From positions 41,502 to 105,501 of the forward strand of contig ML769587.1 of assembly GCA_009733575.1 (NCBI GenBank): a stretch of DNA of 64,000 nt, given 5' to 3'. Origin of the DNA: Gymnopus androsaceus JB14. Taxonomy: Eukaryota; Basidiomycota; Agaricomycetes; Agaricales; Omphalotaceae. Both the position numbers and the translations under genes were made by a program. The notes below the pieces were generated by a model. It was not told the origin of the DNA, did no database searches, and was given only the letters and a program-made list of their open reading frames with translations. Below, piece by piece: positions 1-10,773 of the stretch; the stretch's first letter is position 1; every line of letters begins with the position of its first letter.

Positions 1-2222
1 GATGATATTGACAGCGATAGATTGATTTATAGCTTCACCTTGTACGAACTCCAAGTTGATACAAGTTAGGTGCGGTGCGGAGATGGGAAGCCGTTGCCCA
101 AATAAACGCCCACTAAATTACGACATCAAATTACGACATCAGTATGATCGTCATGATGACATCATGCTCTCTTTATAAAGTCCTGTCCCGCGTAATTTCT
201 TCTTGTCTTGCTGCTTCGTGAAGGAACCTTTGGTGCGCTTTATCGTTTATGTTATTTTTTAATTGATTTTACTGGCCTTTGTCCATAGTTTCGCTACTTC
301 CAGCCAGGTTCCCATTGCAGCACGAGTTCTCGTTGCTTCACTAAGCAAGACCAGCAACCCCTAGTCTGGTTTCCGCTCCTCATATTTCACCTTCTGCCAC
401 TCTTTATGAGCGCGCGCGCTTCCTGAGACCGACTGGCCAGCTGAACAAATTTGTTCGCGCCAGAAGGTTACACCAGTTTTTGCTGCTGCACCGCATAACG
501 AGGCAGGCGATACCGAGTATTGGGTTTGAGTAGTGCCAGCACACCTTCCGCTTCAGGTGTATAAACATTCGAATGCCACATCCAAAGTCCTCCCTATTTT
601 TGGTGAGGCAGCACGTTCGCATGGCGTGTTTCAAAATACACATTGCACGGTTCCATCGTTTTCGATGTTGTAGCCCCTTCGCTTCGGGTTGTAGGCAGAC
701 ACGTTCCGCTTGACGTGTATAAATAATCTCACAAGCCCCTGCTCCGTTTTCTACGTTTTCACTTCTAGTGTTAGCGTTCGACGTCGAGCAAGTCTCCCTT
801 TCGAGGTCATCGTGTTCGAATGGTCTTTCGATAGGTTGTAGGCGCCCGTCTCCCACTCAAGAGCCACCTGCCATCACTTGTGGTCGGCAAACCGGTTCTT
901 TATTGGTCGTAGGCATCAGATACGTCTGATCCACGTTATTCTGCGCCCAAGTAAATTTTCGCAGAGGGATACTTGGCGGACTGGGTTGCGCTTTTTGAGC
1001 GCATTGTGCTAGGGAAGGTATTCGTCTCGCTTGACGGTCCGGAGACGCTTTTCTAGCCATTCTTTGGTGGCGAGCAGCTTGCTTTTGTGTTCGTCACTTT
1101 CTTGGTACTTCTGGCGTACCATGCCACTGCGCCTGGTCGGATTATTTTCTCTCTTTCTCGGAGTTATTCTTGGGAAGAGGGTTGTGTTTCGGCCTTGTAT
1201 AAAGGCTTTGGTGGGAAGGAGGGTGTATATTTGGGATGCTGGGTGATACTACAGTCGAATAAGTAGTGTTGTACCTACTAGTGTTTCCGGAATATGCATA
1301 TCTCTCTGTCACCTTATATTGCCCATCCGCTGATGCTAATGAACTTCACGACTTTTACGAATCGAATCGCTGTGATGCAATGACTTGAGATGATGCGTGT
1401 ATTAGATAGGCGTCTAATCTACTCTCTCTCTCTCTGCTTCCTCTTCCTGAGCCTCGAAATGAAATGCACTCAACCATCCGATAAAAAAAGCTTTCAAAAT
1501 TGGTGTCCTAGTCTTTCCGTCATATGTGATGCGTTTCAACATCTTCCAGGAAACCTCGACGAAGCTAAGTAAGGAATTATCAGTGGGATAACGCTCGAGC
1601 CCTCACTCCAGACTCTTTCCCAGATCTTTTTCTATTACAGATACTGTCCGAGATCTGGAACAACATCCGACACAGAACTCCCTTATCCGACTCTTTGCCT
1701 TACTTCGGTGTGTTCGTTCTCTCTTTTTGGTCTGTTCAATCCCTATACTGCTTCGACATCCCGAGCACCTCGATCTCTTTCACCATTATATATGGCGCAA
1801 TCATGATACCCCGATGGCGATTAATAAGGTCAAACTAAACAGGTTTACACATATAAGTGTGTTAACTCAGCGTTCAGTCCTACCAGCTGTAAGTTCGAAG
1901 GCGGGGTTTGAGGATCAGAAATCCTAGCTACATAGTATACTAACAATTTTCTCCATTATTTCCGTGATCCCCGCTCGTTATTCATCATCCTAGTTCTGAA
2001 ATCTATGCAATGTGCATAATACTTAGGCTATCGAATGATGGATTGACCGACATTGGAATATCTCTATCGGCCTACAATGTGCATGATTTAGGCTGTCGAA
2101 TGATAGATTGACCCACATCCGAGTCTCCATCGGCCTAAATTTTTATAAGCCAGTGGATTGCGCGGAGCTCGGCTCTCTAGGTGTATAATAAACCTTCCTA
2201 AATGTTTCCTTCACGAATCAAG
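1..2222. other. Gene-poor left edge
   Basis: No reading frame in this stretch resembles a protein family I know. A TATA-like element (ctttataaag, about 171-180) sits 5' of a pyrimidine-rich stretch, and short tandem copies of an attacgacatc-type unit lie at about 115-141, so a promoter is possible. The 404-1060 segment has open minus-strand frames of 150 and 67 codons with no recognisable domain and unusual Cys/Arg-rich composition; I treat them as chance frames. The left end may cut off a neighbouring gene or an old transposable element. Confidence 0.4.
2009..2137. repeat. Two-unit tandem repeat of about 64 bp
   Basis: Two adjacent imperfect copies run from aatgtgcat to atcggccta (about 2009-2075 and 2076-2137). 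They share the core taggctNtcgaatgatNgattgacc and differ by scattered substitutions. The repeat lies 90-210 bp upstream of the membrane-protein start codon, so it could hold promoter elements; that is inference. Confidence 0.6.
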
Positions 2223-3745
2223 ATGCCGGCTCCTACAAGCTACTCACTTCCTCGAATAATCTCAGTCATTGTGCGCACAGATTTATGTTATTTTTCTTAC
2301 ATTGCAGGTTTTGATTGGGCTTGTATTCAACGCAGGTAGAATGCATGTTTTACGGTTAGTATTTCACGCAGCGATTGTCTATTCACCTATATATGCTCAG
2401 CGCTGTTCTTTGAAAGGCGCCTACGTTATACTTTTTGGCCTCGCCGTGTGGCTTCTACCTCGAAAATTCTACATTCCTTCAGTCAAAAAGTTTATCTTTC
2501 CCTCGATCATAGCCCTGTTCGCTCTTGCAACATTGAACATTGTCTATGATCTAGTGGGTGAGGCGTACGCAATAGGGTATACTATTCCGGAGGTCGAGAA
2601 GCCATGGATGATCGTTGGACAGCAAGTCTTTGAGTTACACGATTTACGAGGCTTCTTACTAATGTCTTTCTCCTAGGTTCGTCGATTCCATCACTTTTGT
2701 ATTTGCAGAGTGAGTGCCATGTGGCGCCTTCAATAATTTCATGTCCAATGATTAAAATTTATCTAGCATTTTAGGCGATTCGGTGCTGGTATGATCGTGA
2801 TTTGTGTTCAATGACCTGTACTCCTTCATTGAAGCCTTACGCAGTTTTATCGAGTATATGCAGTTTGGGGATCTCGGATGAGAGTGCTCTTCCCCATGCT
2901 CCTGCTAATAGTTTCAATCAAAAGTAAGTATGCATTGCGTGAACTTTCATTTGATCGTTCCTCGTCTTCAATCCTCGACTAATCATGTTCTGTTCTCAGC
3001 ACTTGGTATCCTTGCTGCAATCGTCCAGATCCACTATCTCTTCAACGAGCCTCAGACAGGTTTTTTTAATCCAAGTATCAATCCCGGTTTGTGGTTTGTC
3101 TTCACAATTGTGAACGCTGCTTTAAGCATGAAGTTCATGACTGGTATAATTGGTACGTCATTTCAACGCAACTTTCCGACCTTTCGGTACTAGTCCAATT
3201 GCTTATACTAGCTGGCCGGGTGTGGTGGATATCAAGAACTATCCGGAAAGAATCATCGTCCTTCGAAAATCATCTTTCAACTTGGTCGTATAGGACTTTG
3301 GCCGTAATGTAATTAAGGACATCTGGCAAATGCTGTATTTACTGACCGTCACTTCCAGTACGGAATCCGGTATGATTTATCCAGTATACCTCACAGCGGA
3401 AGCAATATTGGTATCACAATTCAACATCCCAAACTATGTTAGTATGGGAACCATTGTGGTTGTAAGTGCGCAATTATTAAGGATCCTGACATAACATTAA
3501 CCTGAAATTTCATCGTAATCGCAGGGCATTGCACCTACTCTCATTGCCGTACGAGTGGGAACTGGGGAGCGCTATGGATGATCAATCACTTCGCTCAAGC
3601 TTAGCATTTGCTACACGACCTAACACCCTCTCCACTCAAGTTTTTGATGTAGTCCAAACCGAGGGCGAAGATTTCTCAACCAGGTACGTCTATTCCTGAT
3701 CTCGGACGAGATCTGGAAAAGGGATCCAGTGAAGTCGAGCTGTGA
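2223..3745 (+). CDS. Seven-helix-type basidiomycete membrane protein
   Basis: This is a multi-exon gene for a hydrophobic multi-pass protein. Readable exon pieces include FIFPSIIALFALATLNIVY, YRVYAVWGSRMRVLFPMLL, LGILAAIVQIHYLFNEP, WFVFTIVNAALSMKFMT and GIAPTLIAVRVGTG. The order of helices, with a helix ending in a V..RV/YVVWG-like motif and a last helix IAPTLI.VRVG followed by a polar tail, matches the large family of uncharacterised seven-TM proteins of Agaricomycetes. Function is unknown; plasma-membrane location is inferred. The start at 2223 (MPAPTSYS) is the first in-frame ATG but the first exon joins are unsure. Two points need a one-base frame change: after DSVLV near 2785, and between VGTG and AMDDQSLRSS near 3568. 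The tail spliced across 3689-3735 ends at TGA 3743-3745. Either the copy is decaying or the sequence has indel errors. Confidence 0.6.
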
Positions 3746-3956
3746 AGAGCGTAAGAGCCTCTATGTCGATTCATGTGTATTACTACTCGCTCGTGCTCAG
3801 TGCTCAGTCTTCGCTCAGGATTTAAATGGCTGAACATTCTGTCATACCGCGAAGGAAGGTTTCAAATAATACACAGCGAATCAATCAACTCGTATAAAAG
3901 GATTCAACTAGCCCCCATTCTCTTTCTGTCCTTCGAGCTGTCTCTGATAGTGATTT

Positions 3957-4711
3957 ATGATTCATTCCACCAATCTACTTGCTTTTATATTTCTTCTCGT
4001 CGGTCTGGTGGCCATAACCAGTGCCTCTCCCATCATTCCTCAAGTGGGTGGGAGTGGCATCCTTCTGGGTTATATCTACCTTGAAGGCAACGCCGGAGTC
4101 GAAGTAGGTAGTTTCTTATTATTTTCTGTTGCCACGCTTATAATCCACCGTTGCGGTTAGAAACCTCTCGAATACACTCTCAAACAAAGTAAAACATCAA
4201 TCACAACGACCGTTAACCGGGAACCCGAATCCAGCTTGGAGAGATTATACGATTATTCATGCCCCCGACCTTGTAGCAACTGCACCGCCCATGAATTGAT
4301 AAAGCTTGTGGTGCACATTCATTTGAGCTGATTATTTGTAACGACTTTTCACCTTGGCTTACATTCCCGTTCTAGGACATTCTTAGGATCAAGGATTTTA
4401 GTAGCTCCAAAGGTGAGTGTGAATCTTGCCAAGTCTAGAAGCTCTTTCGTTCAGTTTTCACTAGCTAATTCGGCCAACAGATGCAACTCCCATATGCCAC
4501 AATCAAACATGAATCATTCACCATGGCCGATTTCAAGAGCTACACTAAAGATTCACCCACTTTCCCTCCCGCCACTACCATCGTCATCTGCCTGGACGAG
4601 CCCGAGTACGGTCTTTCGATACTTCTTCCGCCCAACAGTCATGATCAACTCGGGCTGGAATATGAGATGATGACTGTCGGTCAGTCCCCAACCAGTCGAG
4701 CCGTCTGCTAA
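3957..4711 (+). CDS. Small predicted secreted protein
   Basis: The ATG at 3957 opens a classic signal peptide of about 24 residues (MIHSTNLLAFIFLLVGLV..TSASP), followed by IIPQVGGSGILLGYIYLEG. A GT..AG intron (about 4104-4160) joins VE to KPLEYTLKQSKTSITTT and a Cys-containing stretch, CPRPCSNC. Further GT..AG pairs could join this to the frame at 4481-4711, which contains DEPEYGLSILLPPNS and ends TSRAVC, but the phase of that last join did not close by eye. I do not recognise the family. A small secreted protein is the only role I can support; the 3' exon structure is a guess. Confidence 0.45.
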
Positions 4712-5278
4712 TACCAAAGTGCTTTATACATCGTATCGTATATGTAGAAGAATTCAGGAAAAGGGGTCGGCATCCACCGGCGGCCATTTTGACGATGATA
4801 CATAATTTGGAGAAGATGCATCGAGTCGTTAAAAGTAATGGATGACTGCCCGTAGACATTTTATCGCTAAATCCTTTACAAAGAATGATCAGCTGGCAAA
4901 GTTTATTCAGAAGGACTATACACTGTAGGGTACATTGTGGATTTGGAAAATGAGTAAGTATGTCTTCTGGGAGGACGAATAGACCTGAGTTTAAAGCTCC
5001 AGCCCTAGGCATTCCATCCCTCACCCTGTCCTCCTAAGTTCTCAAGTTTCTCTTCAACTAGAAGACAATGAATCGGACCAGATTTAATCATAAAATACCA
5101 GGTGCTTGAGTTACCGTTCCTGTGTTATAGGCTTTACTCGACCTTGTCGTTATCATACTTGCCGTAAATAAGAGACCTCTACCAACAAGTCTCTGTGGAA
5201 CACTTCTCCGTTCCCGCGACGTCCTGGGATGCTGAAAGCAAAGAACACTGGTCCTGTGATTGCAGAAAACCCAAACTC
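4712..5278. other. Intergenic region
   Basis: No frame with protein-like content was found apart from a Cys-rich minus-strand frame (4584-5024) that overlaps the secreted-protein gene and is judged accidental. Likely holds two convergent 3' ends. Confidence 0.4.
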
Positions 5279-6175
5279 CTATGGAAATATGACTGGTATC
5301 TTCTGCCCAGTTAGTTCCAGGGCGCTCAGTATGATCTTATCCTGAAAGACAACTGTAATCATAATGACATCCTTACTGGGCACGCCAACAGCCTTGGAAT
5401 CGAGTACACACTTTGCAATCGCATCCAGAGAAATAAACTTTAATCTCGACTGCCCAAATGAAATTAAGATAAGCAGACATAATGCGAGTCGGAATTTATC
5501 GCTTACGCCGGAAGAAGTGGAGGGAAATGCCTGAGAGAAGCCTATGACAGTAGCAATCTGTGCAGGGCCAACTAGTTCTTCAGATTTTGGGCTTCTAAAT
5601 TGTATTGCCCTTGCCGCTTCGAACAGAAGGCTAAGCTGTTATAGTAAGAGCAAGACTAGTACAAACAGGTCATATAAAGTATAAAGTGGCCACTTACCGC
5701 TGGCGACACATACGCAGCAATGAGGATTTGGGTGAGATGACAAGGCTCAGCCTTCTGCGGTGACGTTTGAGCGGTAAAAAGGAATAAAGAACTGTACCAG
5801 CAGTTGATTGAGGTAACTTCCCATTGGAAGAGGATTCAGGGCATATTGAATATTTCCTGTTGAAAGCGAGTCGAGGGCGATGGCATGTCTTTGATCATCA
5901 GCGTGTTCCTCTACATAGATGAGGTTGACGTATTGAGGCGAGTGCCTGCCTTGGAGGGCAAGTGTTGCTGCAATGTCCGTATTTCCAGGAAGAGACAGCC
6001 TTTGGAATATCCGTCGACGCGAAAACGGTTCGAGAGTAGAGTAAGGTTTGAAATTGAAATTTGAGCAGAGATTTTTCTGAGAGAGACAGACTCCCGGAGA
6101 CTTCGAGTCTTCTTAAGTTGGAATGATACAGTAATAGCAGTAAGGGTGGAGTGAATTACTTGTAAAGTCGATTTT
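5279..6175 (-). CDS. Unrecognised three-exon gene
   Basis: Read on the minus strand, three exons join in frame: about 6175-5798, 5754-5698 (19 codons) and 5635-5279, ending in TAG. Introns at 5755-5797 (43 bp) and 5636-5697 (62 bp) have GT..AG ends and preserve phase 0. The product runs through GNTDIAATLALQGRHSPQY, LIYVEEHADDQRHAIALDS, ILIAAYVSPALSLLFEAA, EELVGPAQIATVIGFSQAF and CVLDSKAVGVPSKDVIMI. It is at least 290 residues and looks like a soluble alpha-helical protein. No methionine occurs in the first ~60 codons of the open frame, so a 5' exon is missing or the gene is 5'-truncated near 6180. I do not recognise the family. Confidence 0.5.
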
Positions 6176-6313
6176 TATAATTATTTTATGGTTGAAGCCA
6201 TTCATTCAACGTGATCATGGACAATTGAAGTCCGGACTTCGGACCGAATTCCGATCCTTTATCGCGACACGCTTTTTGATCGCGTCCGCCATCCATCTTT
6301 CTTTCTCTTTCTC

Positions 6314-7984
6314 ATGGACTGGCAAGAGCCTTTCAAAAAGGCCGTTCTGTACTTTAAACGCTCCAAGTACGGTGAATGTCTTCGCCTACTAAACTACGTT
6401 AGTTTCTTTTCTTTATTGTACGAGGAATAATTGACCCTCTTTCATGCAGGCTCTCGAGCACGGCGGAAGTGACCAGTATGCGATATACGACTCGAGGGCT
6501 GCAGTCTACGAAAAGACATTGCGCCTTCGTGAAGCCTTGCTCGATGTCAAGGAAGCCATCCGCCTAGCACCCAATCGCTGGCAATGCTACTCACGAGCAG
6601 CGCGTTTATTCCTCCTCATTCGTAAATTCGACGAAGCCTCGAAAATGGTCGAGCTTGCCTTGCAAAAGATTAACCCTACCGACGATAAGAACCGCACTAC
6701 TCTCATCGCTCTCCAATCCCAAGTCTTTGAATCTCGGAAACGTCTTTGCTGCCATGTCGGTATGCTTCCTACGGAACTCTTGTCGACTATATTTGGGTAT
6801 ATGGTTGAAGAGGATGCGGTGCTGGTTATCCTGATATCGCGCGTGTTGTAGACATTGGAGGACGGTGGCACTGGGTGATCCATCGCTCTGGTCTACGCTT
6901 GTTCTTTCGAAGAAGGATCCTATTCGGAAGAGTGCTTGGTGGGTGCAGCGCTCAAAGGGTAGAATACGGAAACTGTGTCTTCGCAGGACCCTTTCGGATA
7001 AAGTCGATTGGTCGTTAGACAAGCTAGACGGGATCCAATGGGATAATATCAGGTCGTGCCACTTGGAGGACATCGATATTCTCAAGCAGCTGGAGAAGGC
7101 CTCGGCCTTGAATGTCATCTCCCAGCTCGAAACTCTGGAGATTCGAGACAAGCTGATGGATAGTAGGGAGGATTTTGTCTCCCATTTGGGCGACAGCTTG
7201 AAAAACCTCACTATCGATGGGGCAATCATGTCGTTGGGGGATTTACAAGTCCATTCGCTTGTGTCCTTGAAAGCGGTCCAACTTGGAGAGCGGTTCATGG
7301 ATGATCTTTTCCAATTGTTGACTAACAATCCTAGCTTGGAGTCCCTTGTGGTCGGCTCACCGTTCAATACCTTCCGAGATCTCCCGGAGACAACGCTCAC
7401 TCTAGCTCATCTCGCTGTTCTCGACTACAGTAGTGGATCCACCCAATTATTCAACTTTCTACGACTTCCTTCCCTGGAGGTCCTCTCTTGCCGGCATTGT
7501 GTCCAATCCAACGCTATTCTGCAATGTCTCTTGGACAGTACGACAGACCGGCTCAAATCCCTCAGTTTTGATTCCTGTGCCCACCATGCCAGTTCCAGAC
7601 CTACTCCGTATCCTTTCATTAAACCCTTCCATCGAATCACTCACTCTTAAGAGACTCGGTGGCTCCGTAGCGGCATCTATCCTAGACGCTTTAGCTTCTC
7701 CAGAACTGTGTCCTGCGCTTTCACATTTGGACTTCTCGGCCTGTGCGGATGTGACTTCCTCGCTTCTTATCCGGGTCGTGAAGCCACGGCTGAGTCAAGC
7801 ACAGGCTCACAATACCTCCCAGGAAGAAATGACGGAGGAGACAATGTCAGAAATACCTTGTGTAGCGGAAATCCGATCCTTGATTACGAACGAGTGTCCG
7901 GCAGTCACTACGGAATCTCTTTCGTGGTTCCGCGAGAAGGTTCCAGATTTTAGTTGCATATACATGTCCGAGACAAGCAGCTAA
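6314..7984 (+). CDS. TPR / F-box / leucine-rich protein (two apparent frameshifts)
   Basis: Likely the substrate-recognition subunit of an SCF ubiquitin ligase. The start (MDWQEPFKKAVLYFKRSKY) joins across a 52-bp intron at 6398-6449 to the TPR-like part (SDQYAIYDSRAAVYEKT, EAIRLAPNRWQCYSRAA). Next comes an F-box (LPTELLSTIFGYMVEEDA .. CRHWRTVALGDPSLWSTLV) and then leucine-rich repeats (LETLEIRDKL, LEVLSCRHC, LKSLSFDSC, IESLTLKRLGG). This is the usual order in agaricomycete TPR/F-box proteins. The frame breaks twice by one extra base: near 6850 inside the F-box, where skipping one T in gtgttgtaga restores CRHW, and near 7575 before LLRILSLNPSIESL. Either it is a recent pseudogene or the assembly has indels. 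Its last ~70 bp are copied in inverted orientation at about 10.42-10.49 kb. Confidence 0.7.
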
Positions 7985-8134
7985 TGGGAGACGGTGAGCT
8001 TGAATGATGTAGGTCCTAGTGGTTCCAATTGTACACGTTATATGTATGAACTTTTATTTGACTGAACAATTTGTAATTTCTGTACAACCTAACGCATACT
8101 CCATGTATTTATACAAGCATTCTCGACCTGATCC

Positions 8135-8899
8135 TCACTTTTGCTTTTTCAAGTTGGCATGCGATATGTCAAATTTTGCTATTGCTGCGAATTCCCCAAT
8201 GAACGAATGGTAGGGTTCATTCTTGACCGTTTCCACATGATGCTAAACGTATTTTAGAAAGTAAGACAACCCCCAGGTGATTCGACCACGTACTGCAGTT
8301 GAGTCCCATCCAAAAGTCACAAGAAACATCCCATCCCCCTCATTTACAGCTGATGGGTGTCCGTTGCCGTTCCAGACATCGTACGCCTTGAATGCCATCT
8401 CCTTAACTTGGTCAAGTGACACCCCATCTTTTGGGGTTATAATGACGAACTCGGTATTTGCTGATTCAAATCCAGGCAAAGGGGTACCCTTGATGGAAGT
8501 GAACTGGTGTTGAACAAGCTCCCCGGCGACTGCCTCTTTCAGAGAGTTGAAAAGTTGTGAAAACTTTCCTTGTGCGCTCTCTCTAAACTTTTTCTGGTGC
8601 TCGACTGATTCCCAGACTGATCATATAATCGACTCGGAATTGCACTATAACTCGAGATATTACAGATCCTACTCACCTGTGAATGAAGTAGCGGTTCTTG
8701 GCACCTTCCTCCTCCTCTTGTAAGCCGTAGAACGAGCTGGATTCACGATATGAGATCCGATCGTAACACTGAAATGCGGGCCTTACCTGGTATGACCCTC
8801 CGCGCTGGTCAATGCTTCAAGAGCGTCTTTGAAGCGCGACTGGTCTTTGGTAAAATCATTAGAAGCGGGGAATACTGTGTACTGAATAATTGGCGCCAT
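8135..8899 (-). CDS. Dimeric alpha/beta-barrel (ABM/EthD-like) protein, copy A
   Basis: Four exons join cleanly: MAPIIQYTVFPASNDFTKD.. from ATG 8899-8897, SFYGLQEEEEGAKNRYF, VWESVEHQKKFRESAQG.. to FGWDSTA, and HHVETVKNEPYHSFIGEF ending at TGA 8137-8135. The last intron is 8243-8293. The product is about 215 residues, made of two similar halves each with a beta-strand/helix pattern (IQYTVFPA .. VWESVEHQKKF; NTEFVIITPKDGVS .. FGWDSTAHHV). That pattern is typical of duplicated ABM/EthD-type ferredoxin-like folds, some of which act on small aromatic or polyketide substrates. Family assignment is inference from the pattern; no substrate is proposed. This is the best preserved copy of the cluster and lies back to back with copy B. 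Confidence 0.6.
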
Positions 8900-9446
8900 T
8901 TGGGACCCGGGGTTCGAGCTTTACTAGCTTAGATCGTTATACTTATACCTTTCAAGTTCGGCACGATAAACAAGTAGAAACGGGTAGATCCCATGCTGAA
9001 AGAACAAGCGTGTTTATATGGTATATCATACGGATATATGCTGATAACATAGAGCCTCAGACGAACAGATCAGAAGGATGTCTATGACAGCATTTGATTG
9101 TGTGTGGGGATAGCATATTAAGTAGTCGGGGTCGGAGGAGTCTTGAAAGAAGTTGCGCAACAAGGGGAAATTAAGTTATATTGTAGTACATTCATTTCGG
9201 AAACCTTGGCACGTAGTACGACGGCGGTGTTCTCTGATATCGATTTTTCGAAACGGTCTCCTGATCATTTAATGCTGCTGTACATCTGATCTATCGTCTG
9301 AGGCTCTCTATTGCGCTAGTATGGGTGAGTTGTCGTTGAACGAGCATATAAACACGTTGTTCTTTCCGCAGATCTACACGCTCTCCCTTGCCGAAAGCTA
9401 TATAACGACCTAGTAAGCTAATCAGCTCGTTAAACCCCAATCCCAA

Positions 9447-10260
9447 ATGACACCAATCATCCAGTACACAGTATTCCCCGCTTCCAATGATTTAACCAAG
9501 GACCAGTCGCGCTTCAAAGGAGCTCTTGAAGCATTGACCAGCGCGGAAGGTCATATCGGGTAGGCCCGTATTTCAGCGTCACGTCGGATCTTATACTAAT
9601 ATTAATCTAGTTCGTTTTACGGTCTACAAGAGGAGGAGGAAGGTGCCAAGAACCGCTACTTCATCACCGGTGAGTATGATCTGTAATATCTCGAGTTATA
9701 GTGCAATTCCGAATCGATTATATGATCAGTCTGGGAATCTGTCGAGCACCAGAAAAAGTTTAGAGAGAGCGCACAAGAAAAGTTTTCACAACTTTTCAAC
9801 TCGGCAGTCGCTGAGGAACTCGTCCAACACCAATTCGCACTGATCAAGGGCACACCTTTGCATGGATTAGAATCAGCAAATACCGAGCTCCTCATTATAA
9901 CTCCAAAAGATGGGGTGTCATTTCGACCAAGTTAAGGAGATGGCATTTAAGGCTTACGATCTCTGGGACGGCAACGGACTCCCATCGGCCGTAAGTGAGG
10001 AGAATGGAATGATTTTCATGACTTTTGGATGGAACTCGACTGCAGTACGTGCTCGAATTACTTGGAGGCTGTTTTCCTTTCTAAAATACGTTTAGCATCA
10101 TGTGGATACGACCAAGAAAGAGACCTTACGCATCGTTTCATTGGGGAATTCGCGGCAATAGCGAAACTTTGACAGTATCGCACGCCAACTTGGTAAAGCA
10201 GAAAATTCGCAGCAAGAGCAAACTTTGACATATCGCATGCCAACTTAAAAAAACTAGAAA
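9447..10260 (+). pseudogene. ABM/EthD-like protein, decayed inverted copy B
   Basis: A near-copy of A on the opposite strand: MTPIIQYTVFPASNDLTKD at 9447, an FYGLQEEEEGAKNRYF exon at about 9611, VWESVEHQKKFRESAQE at about 9729, and HHVDTTKKET at about 10096. Compared with A it has a small in-frame deletion after SQLFNS. It also has one extra base in tcatttcgaccaag (about 9928), which breaks the frame before DQVKEMAFKAYDLWDGNG, and another frame break in the last exon near 10128. The 3' end then repeats itself: two versions of the tail (cgcacgccaactt and cgcatgccaactt) lie about 60 bp apart. A pseudogene is likely, although indel errors elsewhere in the window mean a functional allele cannot be excluded. 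Confidence 0.6.
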
Positions 10261-10489
10261 TGACGACCGATTCGAGAATACTTGTAAAATACACGGAGCT
10301 TACTAGGGTGCACAGAAATTACAGATCGTTCAGTTGACATACTGTACATATAATGTGTACAATCGGAAGCACTGTGACCTCAGGCTCGAACTTACCCTCT
10401 CCTATTAAGTAGCTGCTTGTCTCGACATGTACATATATGGAACTAAAATTTGGAACCTTCTCGCGCGACTGGCACGAAAGAGCAAGACT

Positions 10490-10655
10490 TACGCCACACG
10501 AATGTATGATATGGGACGTGACGCTGAAATAGGAGCCATACCGGTTTCCCTCGGCGCTGGTTAGTAAATTTTCTCAGAAGCAAGGAATATTGTGCACTGA
10601 TCATGAGTGATTGGTATGATTCGGGTCCTGAAAAGTTCGAGTTTACAGTAGTATT
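10490..10655 (-). pseudogene. Relic of a third ABM/EthD-like copy (5' part)
   Basis: Beyond the right arm of the inverted duplication, about 165 bp resemble the first intron and first exon of copy A in the same orientation. Shared landmarks are gtgacgctgaaat, ctcggcgctggt, aagcaaggaatattgtgcactgatcatgagtgattggtatgat and gggtcctg; they compare with cactgaaatgcgggcc, ccgcgctggtc and the start-codon region of A. The middle is deleted and there is no open frame. It marks an older tandem duplication of the family. Confidence 0.5.
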
Positions 10656-10773
10656 TCCTTGGCGAAGGAAGCATTGCTGAGCTGTGAGTTCAATAGCGAT
10701 AGAAGAAGTTCAATTCATCGTAATCAACGTGAAAACAATACTTCGTTCGTTCATTGGGTATCCCGTACTTATT

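Larger units (their letters stand above)
7912..10487. repeat. 2.6-kb inverted duplication centred near 9.2 kb
   Basis: The two arms are reverse complements over genes and flanks. Outer ends: cgcgagaaggttcca at about 7931 pairs with tggaaccttctcgcg at about 10453-10467. The tail of the F-box gene (gagacaagcagct, about 7971-7983) pairs with agctgcttgtctc at about 10411-10423. Copy A pairs with copy B. The upstream regions also pair (agagcctcagacga at 9051; tcgtctgaggctct at about 9294), as do gtgtttatat-containing segments at about 9011 and 9350. Because the right arm holds only the tail of the F-box gene, the left arm is the source. The spacer near 9.1-9.25 kb is the duplication centre. Confidence 0.75.

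Noticed and set aside
404..1060. Adjacent minus-strand open frames of 150 and 67 codons
   Set aside because: Composition is unlike a folded protein, there are no splice-consistent extensions and no recognisable motif.
6606..7400. Minus-strand open frame of 264 codons
   Set aside because: It lies antisense to the F-box/LRR gene and mirrors its codon structure; it has no domain of its own.
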